From CAYMYN01 sp964394665 (GTDB lineage: Bacteria > Planctomycetota > UBA1135 > GCA-002686595), in NCBI GenBank assembly GCA_964394665.1, contig CAYMYN010000011.1:50301-114300 (forward strand): DNA of 64,000 nt, written 5' to 3'. Positions 19,824 to 27,295 of this stretch are shown in pieces (position 1 is the stretch's first letter; every line of letters starts with the position of its first letter). The position numbers and the translations under genes were made by a program. Under the pieces are notes generated by a model. The model did not search any database, had not been told where the DNA came from, and saw nothing but the letters and a program-made list of their open reading frames with translations.

Positions 19824-21028
19824 CGATGTCCGCCCGTCTGCGGAGCCCGTTCGCGCTGCTGCTGGCGCTCTTCTGCTCGCTCCCGTGCCTCGCCGCGCCC
19901 CAGGCCCGCGGGGCCGAGGTCGAAGTGCGCTGGCGCGGCAAGGCCTACGCCGAGTCGAAGTTGCCCGAGGAGGCCGGCCCCGGGGCGCGCGCGGCCCTGC
20001 GGGCCTGGGCCGATCTCGGCCGCGCCGAGGGCTGGCGCTTCGACCTGGACGAGGGCGGGCGGGTGCTGCTCGTCACGCGCCGACAGGGCTCGAAGGCACC
20101 CGCCTACCTCAAGTTGCTCGAGCGCGTGGCGGGCGAGCTCGAGAACGCGTTGCCCTCTCCGCCGGCGCCCGCGGTCGAGCCCCCGCCCGCCACGCCCGCG
20201 CCGCCGCCGGACGTCCTGCCCGAGGATCCCGAGGAGGATCCGGTCGAGCCCATCGGCGGTCCGCTCGCCGGCGAGGAGCGCTGGTCCTTCACCTGGGGCA
20301 CGGCCGAACGGGTGTTCGACCAGGACACGGTGGTGCTCTTCGTCCTGCGCGACGAGTCGGGGATCGAGCCGATCCTGACCCGGCTGCTCGAGTTGCAACC
20401 CTACCTCGCGGGCTGGCTGCCCAGCGCGCGGCAGCTCGCCGGCTGGTCCCTCGAGCGCCCGCTGGTGGGCCTGTGCTACGAGTCGCCGTCCGGCGTCGAG
20501 GAGTGGAACGTCGACAACGAGATCGTCCACCGCGGCGCCGAGCTCCTGTGCCTGCGCCGCTTCGGCCCCCTGCCCGCGTGGTTGCTGCAGGGGTTCGGCT
20601 GGTCGGTCGAGATGCGCCTCCTGAAGTCGATCTACTGCTTCCCGGGCCGCACGGGCTTCGTGTGGGCCACCGAGCACACGAGCTGGCCGGCCGACGTGCG
20701 CCAGCGCTTCACGGGCCGCGAGAACGAGCCGCTCCCGATCACCGCCCTGACCGCCCTGCCGCGCGGCTCCTACCAAGAGCAGGCCGCGCCGCTCGCCTGG
20801 GCCTTCGTCGAGTACCTGCGCCAGGAACACGCCGCCGCTCTGCCGCGCCTGGCCGACGCCTTGCGCCAACGGCGGGACGTCGACGACCGCACCGACCACG
20901 GCGACGGCACCTGGTCCCGCGACCCGGCCTACCGCATGGGCGACGCGGTGCAAGAGAGCGTGTTGCGCGAGGTTTGCGGCGACGGGGTCCTGACCGCCGC
21001 CCCACGCTTCCTGGCCCGCATCCGCTGA
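19820..21028 (+). CDS. Exported pseudo-metallopeptidase-like protein, partner of the preceding gene
   Basis: 402 residues; start ATG overlaps the previous stop. Signal peptide at 8-31 (FALLLALFCSLPCLAAPQA). A Pro/Glu-rich linker (112-150) leads to a C-terminal domain in which NEIVH (233-237) stands where HExxH is expected and PAWLLQG (252-258) where PAWLxEG is expected, so the first His is Asn and the distal Glu is Gln. This is the pattern of a metallopeptidase fold that has lost catalysis. Its C-terminal half resembles its neighbour weakly, suggesting an old tandem duplication. True function unknown. Confidence 0.65.
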   Translation: MTMSARLRSPFALLLALFCSLPCLAAPQARGAEVEVRWRGKAYAESKLPEEAGPGARAALRAWADLGRAEGWRFDLDEGGRVLLVTRRQGSKAPAYLKLLERVAGELENALPSPPAPAVEPPPATPAPPPDVLPEDPEEDPVEPIGGPLAGEERWSFTWGTAERVFDQDTVVLFVLRDESGIEPILTRLLELQPYLAGWLPSARQLAGWSLERPLVGLCYESPSGVEEWNVDNEIVHRGAELLCLRRFGPLPAWLLQGFGWSVEMRLLKSIYCFPGRTGFVWATEHTSWPADVRQRFTGRENEPLPITALTALPRGSYQEQAAPLAWAFVEYLRQEHAAALPRLADALRQRRDVDDRTDHGDGTWSRDPAYRMGDAVQESVLREVCGDGVLTAAPRFLARIR

Positions 21029-21061
21029 CTCGCGCGCTCGAGCGCGGGGCCGGCGTGCGCG

Positions 21062-23455
21062 TCAGCGGAAGGAGTCCACCTGCACCACGTCGTCGCGGGC
21101 GTCGAGGGCGGTCAGGACGGCCCGTTCCTCGGCCTCGTCGAGCAAGCCTGCCTTGCGGGCGGCGTCGGCCATCGTGCGCTCGGGACCGCGGGGGATGCGG
21201 CCGGAGCGGCTCGCTTCGCGCAGCTTCTTGCGCGGCTCGCGGGCGGCGAGGGAGAGGGAGAGGGCCTGCTCGAGGCGGCCCAGGCCGGGCTCGTCGTGGG
21301 GGGGCACGAAGATGTCGCTCGCCAGGCGCTCGCGGGCTTCGCCGCCGTCCAGCAACGCGCGGGCGATGCGCGCCTCGAGCCGATCGCCGGGGGCCGCGCT
21401 GCGCGACCAGAAGGGGAACAGCAGCACACCCAGGATCCAGGCCACGGGCCGCGCGGGCAGGTTGGCGAGGAAGGCGCGCAGGGCCTCCTCGATCTGGTGC
21501 AGGGAGTGCTCGGCGGCCCACTGGGCGAAGGGCAGGTCCTCGGGCTTCGAGCCCTCGCGGTGGAAGCGCGCCAGGGAAGCCGTTCCCAGGTAGAGGTGCG
21601 CGAGCGCGTCCGCCAGGCGCCCGGTCAGGCGCTCCTTGCGCTTGAGGGTCCCGCCCAGGGTCATCATCGCGGCCTCGGCGCACACCGCGAAGGCGGCGCT
21701 GGCGCGGTCGAAGCGCTTGAAGTAGCGCGCCGTCGGGCCGGACACCGGCGCGCGGTCGAGCAGGCTGTTCGTCCAGCCGAGCAACACGGCCCGCGCCACG
21801 TTGGTGGCCAGGGCTCCGCCGTGGCCGAAGAGCGCGCGGTCGAAGCGCGCCAGGTCGCGGTCGGCGGCCGCGCGCATCTCCTCCAGCGCGAACGGATGGC
21901 AGCGGATCGCGCCCTGGCCGAAGATGATCAGCGTGCGCGTCAGGATGTTGGCGCCCTCGACCGTGATGCCGATCGGCAGGGCCTGATAGGCGTGGGCCAG
22001 GGTGTTGCGCGGTCCGCGGCAGATGCCGGCGCCGGCCTGCACGTCCATGGCGTCGTTCAAGACGCGGCGCATGTCCTCGGTCAGGTAGGCCTTCACGATG
22101 GCCGAGATGACCGCCGGCTTCTGGCCCGCGTCGACCGCGCCCGAGGTCAGGCGCCGCGCCGCGTCCATCTGGTACAGGCGCCCGCCGATCGGGCCCAGGC
22201 GCTCCTGGATGCCCTCGAACTGGCCGATGGTCACGCCGAACTGCTCGCGGATCGATGCGTACGCGCCGACCACGCGCGCGGCCTTCTGGGCCGCGCCGCA
22301 GGCGAGCCCGGGGAGCGAGATGCCGCGCCCGGCGGAGAGGCAGTCCATCAACATGCGCCAGCCGTAGCCGGCGCGCTCCGCGCCCCCGATGATCGCGTCG
22401 AGGGGCACGAACACGCCGCGGCCGTGGGTCGGACCGTTCAGGAAGGGCACGCCCAGGGGGTCGTGGTGCTCGCCGGTCTCGACGCCCGCCAGGTGCGTCG
22501 GGATCAGGGCCACGGTCAGCCCCAAGTCCTCGCCGCGGCCGAGCAGGTTCTCGGGATCGAGCAGGCGGAAGGCGAGCCCCAGCAGCGTCGCGACGGGCGC
22601 CAGGGTGATGTAGCGCTTGTCCCAGTCCAGGCGCATGCCGAGCACCTCGCGCCCCTCGTACGTCCCGCGGCAGACGACGCCCGTGCTCTGGATCGAAGCC
22701 GCGTCGCTGCCCGCGTTGGGCTCGGTCAGGGCGAAGGCGGGGACCTCCTCGCCGCGCGCGAGGCGCGGCAGGTAGTGGTCCTTCTGCTCGGGGGTGCCGT
22801 AGTGCAGCAGCAACTCCGCGGGACCCAGCGAGTTGGGCACCATCACGGTCACGGCCGCGGTCACGCTGCGGCTCGAGACCTTGGTGACGACGGCCGAGTT
22901 GGCCGCGGCGCTGAAGCCCAGACCGCCGTAGGACTCGGGGATGATCATCCCCATGAAGCCCTTCTCCTTGATGAAGGCCCACAGCTCGGGCGGGAGGTCG
23001 CCGCTCGAGTGGACCTGCCAGTCGTCGATGCGCCGGCAGAGCTCCTCGACCGGGCCGGCGAGGAAGTCGCGCTCGCGCTGGGAGAGCTCGCGCGGGCTGA
23101 ACTCGAGCAGCTTCTTCCAGTCCGGCGCGCCGCCGAAGAGCTCCGCGTCCCACCACACGGTGCCGGCTTCGAGGGCCGCGCTCTCGGTCTCGCTGATCTT
23201 GGGGAAGATCGGCGCGAGCAGGGGCAGGAGCCGCCGGGTGAGCCACGCGCGGCGGATCGCCGGCACGGCGAAGGCCGCCACGAAGGCCGCGAACAGGACC
23301 AGCAGCACCCAGAACCCGACCCGGGCCTCGATGCCGCTCGCCGCCCAGGCGACGAACGCCAACGCCCCGGGCACGACCCAGGCGAGCAGAGCCCTCCCGC
23401 TGAACAAGAGCCATAGGGAGAGGGCGAGCAGCGGGATCCAGAGCAGGCTAGGCAT
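21062..23455 (-). CDS. fadE: Membrane-anchored acyl-CoA dehydrogenase FadE
   Basis: 797 residues, like E. coli FadE. Two N-terminal hydrophobic segments (about 3-42 and 49-67) anchor it. The acyl-CoA dehydrogenase core follows, with PESYGGLGFS, FALTEPNAGSDAAS (FAD/substrate binding) and the DVQAGAGICRGPRN block; the C-terminal 200 residues form the FadE-specific extra domain. It performs the first, FAD-linked step of fatty acid beta-oxidation. The 33-bp convergent gap to the upstream plus-strand gene holds the palindrome CGCGCTCGAGCGCG (21033-21046). Confidence 0.93.
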   Translation of the reverse strand: MPSLLWIPLLALSLWLLFSGRALLAWVVPGALAFVAWAASGIEARVGFWVLLVLFAAFVAAFAVPAIRRAWLTRRLLPLLAPIFPKISETESAALEAGTVWWDAELFGGAPDWKKLLEFSPRELSQRERDFLAGPVEELCRRIDDWQVHSSGDLPPELWAFIKEKGFMGMIIPESYGGLGFSAAANSAVVTKVSSRSVTAAVTVMVPNSLGPAELLLHYGTPEQKDHYLPRLARGEEVPAFALTEPNAGSDAASIQSTGVVCRGTYEGREVLGMRLDWDKRYITLAPVATLLGLAFRLLDPENLLGRGEDLGLTVALIPTHLAGVETGEHHDPLGVPFLNGPTHGRGVFVPLDAIIGGAERAGYGWRMLMDCLSAGRGISLPGLACGAAQKAARVVGAYASIREQFGVTIGQFEGIQERLGPIGGRLYQMDAARRLTSGAVDAGQKPAVISAIVKAYLTEDMRRVLNDAMDVQAGAGICRGPRNTLAHAYQALPIGITVEGANILTRTLIIFGQGAIRCHPFALEEMRAAADRDLARFDRALFGHGGALATNVARAVLLGWTNSLLDRAPVSGPTARYFKRFDRASAAFAVCAEAAMMTLGGTLKRKERLTGRLADALAHLYLGTASLARFHREGSKPEDLPFAQWAAEHSLHQIEEALRAFLANLPARPVAWILGVLLFPFWSRSAAPGDRLEARIARALLDGGEARERLASDIFVPPHDEPGLGRLEQALSLSLAAREPRKKLREASRSGRIPRGPERTMADAARKAGLLDEAEERAVLTALDARDDVVQVDSFR

Positions 23456-23725
23456 CGGGGTACGGGTCGAGGTCGGCGGGAAGGAGGGGGCGGCGTGTCG
23501 CCCTTGCTCGCACGATCGAGGTCCCGGTGCAAGCCCTGGCCGGCGAGCGTCCCTGCGGGGCGTGATTCGATCGGAACGGAGCGTCGGACGCCTCGCCGAG
23601 GAATCGGCTCCCGACCTTCGATGGGTGAATCCTCCGGCCGCCCCCGTGTGGCCGAAGGTCGCGGATCGGCCTCCGGGTCCCCGCTCGATTCCCGGTCGCG
23701 GGAGCGCGCCCGGGCCCCGAACGGG

Positions 23726-23762
23726 CGCGGGCCGCGCCCCCGGCGAGGGAGCGCGGCCCGCG
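23726..23762 (-). terminator. 12-bp GC hairpin
   Basis: CGCGGGCCGCGC (23726-23737) pairs perfectly with GCGCGGCCCGCG (23751-23762) across a 13-base loop. It is the second of two hairpins downstream of the secreted protein gene. No T-tract follows on the minus strand. Confidence 0.45.
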
Positions 23763-23764
23763 GC

Positions 23765-23790
23765 GCCGTGGGCCCCATGGAGCCCACGGC
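23765..23790 (-). terminator. 9-bp hairpin just after the secreted protein gene
   Basis: GCCGTGGGC (23765-23773) pairs with GCCCACGGC (23782-23790), loop of 8, starting 14 bases after the stop codon of the minus-strand gene. With the next hairpin it forms a tandem GC stem arrangement suited to ending or protecting the transcript. Confidence 0.5.
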
Positions 23791-23803
23791 CGTCCTCAGG
23801 ACA

Positions 23804-25681
23804 TCAGGGCATCCAGGTGACTTCCAGACCGTTGGTGAAGTTGAAGCCGCTGCCACAGGGGCCCGCGGTGTCGCGGAACCAGAGCTGGTAGCGCTTCACG
23901 TCACCCGGCGCGACGCCGCCGACGGCGCCGATGTTGACGGTCGTGAAGGACGAGCCCGTCATGCCGGAGTTGCGGACCTGGAGGCGCACGACGCCGCCGC
24001 CCGCGCAGCGCAGGCCGTCCCCGAAGGTGACGCCGTTGCCGCCGCCGGTGGCGTTGTTGCCCTGCAGGTAGAGGCCGGCCTGGCCGGTCTGCAGGGTCGA
24101 GCCCGCGAGGACGAGGTCGCCCGCGGCGATCGAGGCCGTCCCGGAGGCGGCCAGCTTGCCGCCGCCGGCGCCGGCGCTGTTGGAGCAACCGGCGACGCCG
24201 TTCGAGCCGTCGTTGTTGTTGCCGCAGGGGCAGAGGGTGCCGCTGCCGTCACCGTTGCAGAAGTCGACGGCCGGGCTGCTGGGGCCGGAGCAGCTCAGGG
24301 TGAACTGGCCCGAGCCGGTGCTGCCGCCGGGGAAGCTGCCGATCTGCAGCATGTAGGTCGACCCCATGGTGACCGGGAAGTCGATGCTCGACTGCAGGCC
24401 GCAGAAGTCGTCGTTGCAGGCGAGGGACGTACCGTCGATGGGGCAGGTGTTGCCCGGATACGCGGCGATCTTCGTGTCGGTGGTCGCGCCGCCGCAGGTC
24501 GTCAGCGTGGCGGTGCCGGTGCAGGGGGCGGTCCAGACGTACCAGACGTCGCTGCCGATGCCGGACGTCGAGAAGGCGTAGCACAGGGCTTCGTTCTGGC
24601 CCTCGGTGCCGGTCGTGGCGCCGACTTGGGTGAAGCTGAACAGACCCGTGCCCGAGATGGCCTCGGCCGTCGCGCAGTTGTCGCTACCCGAGCCCGGGGG
24701 CACCGCGTCGATCGAGAAGGTGCCGTTGCCACCGGCCGCGCCGGGGAACGTGCCCAGTTGGATCGTGTAGGTGCTCCCCGCCACGGCGGCGAAGGTCAGG
24801 GCGCTCTGCAGACCGCAGGCGTCGTCATTGCAGGCGATCGAGGTGCCGTCGATCGGGCAACCGGCGCCGGGGTAGACCGCCAGCTTGGTGTCGACCGTGG
24901 TCTGGGTGCAGGTGCGGACCTGGTAGTTGTCGCTCGTCGGGGCCGTCCAGGTGTACCAGAGGTCGCGGTCGACCGTGGTCGAGCCGAAGAAGTAGCACAG
25001 GGCCTCGTTCTGGCCCTGGGCGCCGGTCGTGTCGCCGGCGTTGTTGAAGGCGTGCGGGCCCGCGCCGGCGATGACGGTCGGGGTGGCGCAGTCGTCGTTG
25101 GCCGAGGGGGTCGGCGGGGGAAGGATCGTCAGGATGCCCGCGCCGAAGCCGGAGCCGAAGCCGCCGACCTGGACGACGAAGGTGTCGCCGGCGCTGGCGA
25201 CGTTGACGGTCACGCGGCTGCGCAGCGAGCAGGCGTCGTCGTTGTAGCCGACGCAGACGGCGGCGCAGCCGATGCCCGCGTGCACCGAGAGCTTCGTGTC
25301 GAAGCCGCCCAGGGGATCGCAGGTCTCGAAGATCCAGCTACCGGCCGAGGGGGCCGTCCACTGCCAGAAGATGTCCTGGTTGATGGTGGACGCACCCGCC
25401 GCGCAGGTGCCGCCGCCGTTGAAGCCGGAGGTGGTCGCGGTGGTCGTGTCGAAGGGGTGCACGCCCGGGCCGGCGATGACCGTGGGGGTCGTGCAGTCGT
25501 TGGTCAGGGCGATCATGCCGCCCATCGCGTTCGGGTTGACGGTCGTCAGGCCGCCCTTGGGGGTCGGGTTCGCGACGGTCTTCGGCGGGGCCGGCTTGGT
25601 CTGGGTGTTGAACTGCGCGCTGGCAGTGCTGGCGAGGCCGAGGCCGAGGAGCGCGGCGAGGCCGGTGGAGAGAACTCTCAT
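23804..25681 (-). CDS. Secreted protein with three PPC-like repeats and planctomycete Cys-rich C-terminal domain
   Basis: 625 residues, signal peptide 1-22 (cleavage after SA, before QFNTQ). Three tandem repeats of about 130 residues (61-187, 195-326, 333-463) each begin NDC/NDDCAT/SDNCAT, carry W-TAP and a CNDD or YNDD-AC motif and end with a beta-strand-rich GSFPGG/GTFPGA segment, like bacterial pre-peptidase C-terminal domains; the third is cut at FTLSC. Residues 475-625 are the Cys-rich domain shared with two other proteins here (CNGDGSG, CPCGN, FGDGLRC, FNFTNG). Probably a surface or extracellular protein; its codon use fits the neighbourhood. Confidence 0.8.
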   Translation of the reverse strand: MRVLSTGLAALLGLGLASTASAQFNTQTKPAPPKTVANPTPKGGLTTVNPNAMGGMIALTNDCTTPTVIAGPGVHPFDTTTATTSGFNGGGTCAAGASTINQDIFWQWTAPSAGSWIFETCDPLGGFDTKLSVHAGIGCAAVCVGYNDDACSLRSRVTVNVASAGDTFVVQVGGFGSGFGAGILTILPPPTPSANDDCATPTVIAGAGPHAFNNAGDTTGAQGQNEALCYFFGSTTVDRDLWYTWTAPTSDNYQVRTCTQTTVDTKLAVYPGAGCPIDGTSIACNDDACGLQSALTFAAVAGSTYTIQLGTFPGAAGGNGTFSIDAVPPGSGSDNCATAEAISGTGLFSFTQVGATTGTEGQNEALCYAFSTSGIGSDVWYVWTAPCTGTATLTTCGGATTDTKIAAYPGNTCPIDGTSLACNDDFCGLQSSIDFPVTMGSTYMLQIGSFPGGSTGSGQFTLSCSGPSSPAVDFCNGDGSGTLCPCGNNNDGSNGVAGCSNSAGAGGGKLAASGTASIAAGDLVLAGSTLQTGQAGLYLQGNNATGGGNGVTFGDGLRCAGGGVVRLQVRNSGMTGSSFTTVNIGAVGGVAPGDVKRYQLWFRDTAGPCGSGFNFTNGLEVTWMP

Positions 25682-26036
25682 GGTGGGACGTCGTCCTGTT
25701 CAGAGGTCTGCGCCTCCCGCCCAAGGGGGGACGGGGGGCATCGAGAGAAAGGGATGGGGAGTGGCCGATCGGTCCACTCACCTGACCCGCCCGGGGGGGA
25801 GCGGGTCGGGGCTCGCAGAGCTGCGAGTCCTCCCTAACCGTATCAGGCTCCCGGCGGGGGCGACACGGGCGAGAGCGTTCCCTCGGGCCCGGCTGCCCGC
25901 CAACCCCCGTCCAGACCCTGCGGACCCGGTTCGCTCACCCCGCGGACTCGATCGACCCCGAAGCGGGCCAGGGGTGGCCGGCGGAGCCCTGGGGCCCCCT
26001 CCCGGCCCCGTGGTAGCCTCCGGCCGCGCGATTCCC
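25682..26036. other. Divergent 355-bp intergenic region
   Basis: It lies between two divergent starts. For the minus-strand secreted protein it contains CTGATACGGTT (around 25840-25850) as a possible -10 region and a CTCGCA/TGCGAG stem (25816-25831). For the plus-strand phosphatase it contains TAGCCT at 26014-26019, 17 bases before the ATG. No open reading frame with protein-like composition is present. Confidence 0.4.
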
Positions 26037-26762
26037 ATGGAGACGGAGGGGGAGCAGGCGGGCGAGCAGGGTCAGGCCTTCGGAGGGGCCCTGGGCCCGG
26101 CGACCCGCCGCATCCTGCCCGCCGGCGGCGCGACGCACCTGCACCTCTTGCGTCACGGCGAGGTCGAGCGCCTCAGCGAGCGCGTCCTCTGGGGCCAGGA
26201 GGACGTGCCCCTCTCCGCGACCGGCGCGCTCCAGGGCGAGCGCCTCGCGCGCTGGTTCGCCGCCCGCGGGCCGAGCCCCACGCGCGTCGTCTCGAGCGAT
26301 CTCCAGCGCTGTCGAATCCTCGGCGAGCGGGTCGCGCGCGACGCGGGCCTCGAGCTCGAGCTCGAGCCGAGCGTTCGCGAACAACACCTGGGCGCCTGGC
26401 AGGGCCGCACCTGGGAGGCGATCAGCGCCAGCGAGCCCGAGGCCGTGCGCGCCTACTGGGCCGATTACGTCCACGCCCGGCCTCCGGGCGGCGAGTCCTT
26501 CGGCGACCTCGCCGCGCGGGTGCGCGCCTGGTGGGAGGACCATCGCTCCAGCGTGGAGGGCGAGCGGCTGGTGCTCGTCACGCACGTCGGCGTGATCCGC
26601 GCGTTGCTCGCGCAGCTCCTGGGCCTGCCCCTCGACCAGGCCCTGCGCCTGGCGCCGGCGGTCGGCTCGCACACCGCCCTGACGCTCTCCGAGGCCGGCG
26701 CGGTGCTCGAGGCCTTCGGGGAACGCCCCTGGACCTTCGCCGCCGCACAGGAGCGCCCGTGA
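26037..26762 (+). CDS. Histidine phosphatase family protein
   Basis: 241 residues. LLRHGEVER carries the RHG catalytic motif; SSDLQRC, a Glu in REQHLGAWQG and VTHVGVIRA (second catalytic His) complete the phosphoglycerate-mutase-like active site. The pattern resembles the CobC/PhoE group, so alpha-ribazole phosphatase (cobalamin loop) is one possibility; a general sugar or nucleotide phosphatase is equally possible. The start MET-EGEQAG follows a TAGCCT box. Its stop overlaps the next start as GTGA. Confidence 0.85.
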   Translation: METEGEQAGEQGQAFGGALGPATRRILPAGGATHLHLLRHGEVERLSERVLWGQEDVPLSATGALQGERLARWFAARGPSPTRVVSSDLQRCRILGERVARDAGLELELEPSVREQHLGAWQGRTWEAISASEPEAVRAYWADYVHARPPGGESFGDLAARVRAWWEDHRSSVEGERLVLVTHVGVIRALLAQLLGLPLDQALRLAPAVGSHTALTLSEAGAVLEAFGERPWTFAAAQERP

Positions 26763-27295
26763 GGCTCGCCTTCTCGGGTTCCGCCGGGACGGGCAAGACG
26801 ACCCTCGCCCGCCGACTGGCGGCCGAACTCGGGCTGCCGTACGTCGAGGAGGGCATGCGCCGGCGGCTCGAGGCCGGGCTCGACCTCTTCGCCCTCGAGC
26901 CCGCGGACCTGGCCGCGTTGCTCGAGGAGCTGTGGGCCGAGCAGCGCGCCGCCGAGCTCGCCGCCGCGTCGGGCTTCGTCGCCGATCGTTCGAGCCTCGA
27001 CTTCGCCGCCTTCTGGCTGCACTACGGCCTCTACCACGACGCGCCGCGCACCGAGCGCTTCCTCGCCGAGCTGCGCGAACACGCCCAGGGCTACGGGCGC
27101 ATCGTGCTGCTCCCCTGGGGCGTGTTGCCCCTGGCGCACGACGGCGTGCGTTCGACCAACCCCTGGGTGCACCTGCGCGTGCAGTCGATCCTCGAGGGCA
27201 TCCACGCCCACTACGGTCCCCCGGGACGGCTCCTGCGATTGCCCCCGCTGACCGACCTCGAGCAACGACTGGCGTTCGTGCGCGAGGCGCTCTAG
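26759..27295 (+). CDS. P-loop ATPase/kinase, NadR-like (AAA_28 type)
   Basis: 178 residues, GTG start overlapping the upstream stop. Walker A is GSAGTGKT (7-14); a Walker-B-like segment is FVADRSSLD. The layout matches the small NadR-type ribosylnicotinamide kinase/AAA_28 family, which phosphorylates small molecules. Coupled to the histidine phosphatase, it may form a kinase/phosphatase pair; the substrate is unknown. Its TAG stop shares the palindrome CTAG (27292-27295) with the convergent methyltransferase gene. Confidence 0.78.
   Translation: MRLAFSGSAGTGKTTLARRLAAELGLPYVEEGMRRRLEAGLDLFALEPADLAALLEELWAEQRAAELAAASGFVADRSSLDFAAFWLHYGLYHDAPRTERFLAELREHAQGYGRIVLLPWGVLPLAHDGVRSTNPWVHLRVQSILEGIHAHYGPPGRLLRLPPLTDLEQRLAFVREAL

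Larger units (their letters stand above)
23456..23803. other. 348-bp gap between the secreted protein gene and fadE
   Basis: No gene is seen. Both flanking genes run on the minus strand, so the gap is the 3' end of one unit and the leader of fadE. It holds two strong hairpins (separate entries) at its right edge and otherwise GC-rich sequence without a recognisable riboswitch or promoter box. Confidence 0.5.

Noticed and set aside
20739..23414. Very long reading frames antisense or out of frame to clear genes (for example opposite fadE, the antiporter genes and the kinase)
   Set aside because: They are Arg/Pro/Ala-rich composition shadows produced by high GC; the overlapping frame has family motifs and correct length in every case.
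25816..25831. Stem CTCGCA/TGCGAG upstream of the secreted protein as a riboswitch
   Set aside because: Only a short isolated stem with a 4-base loop; no conserved aptamer sequence recognised.
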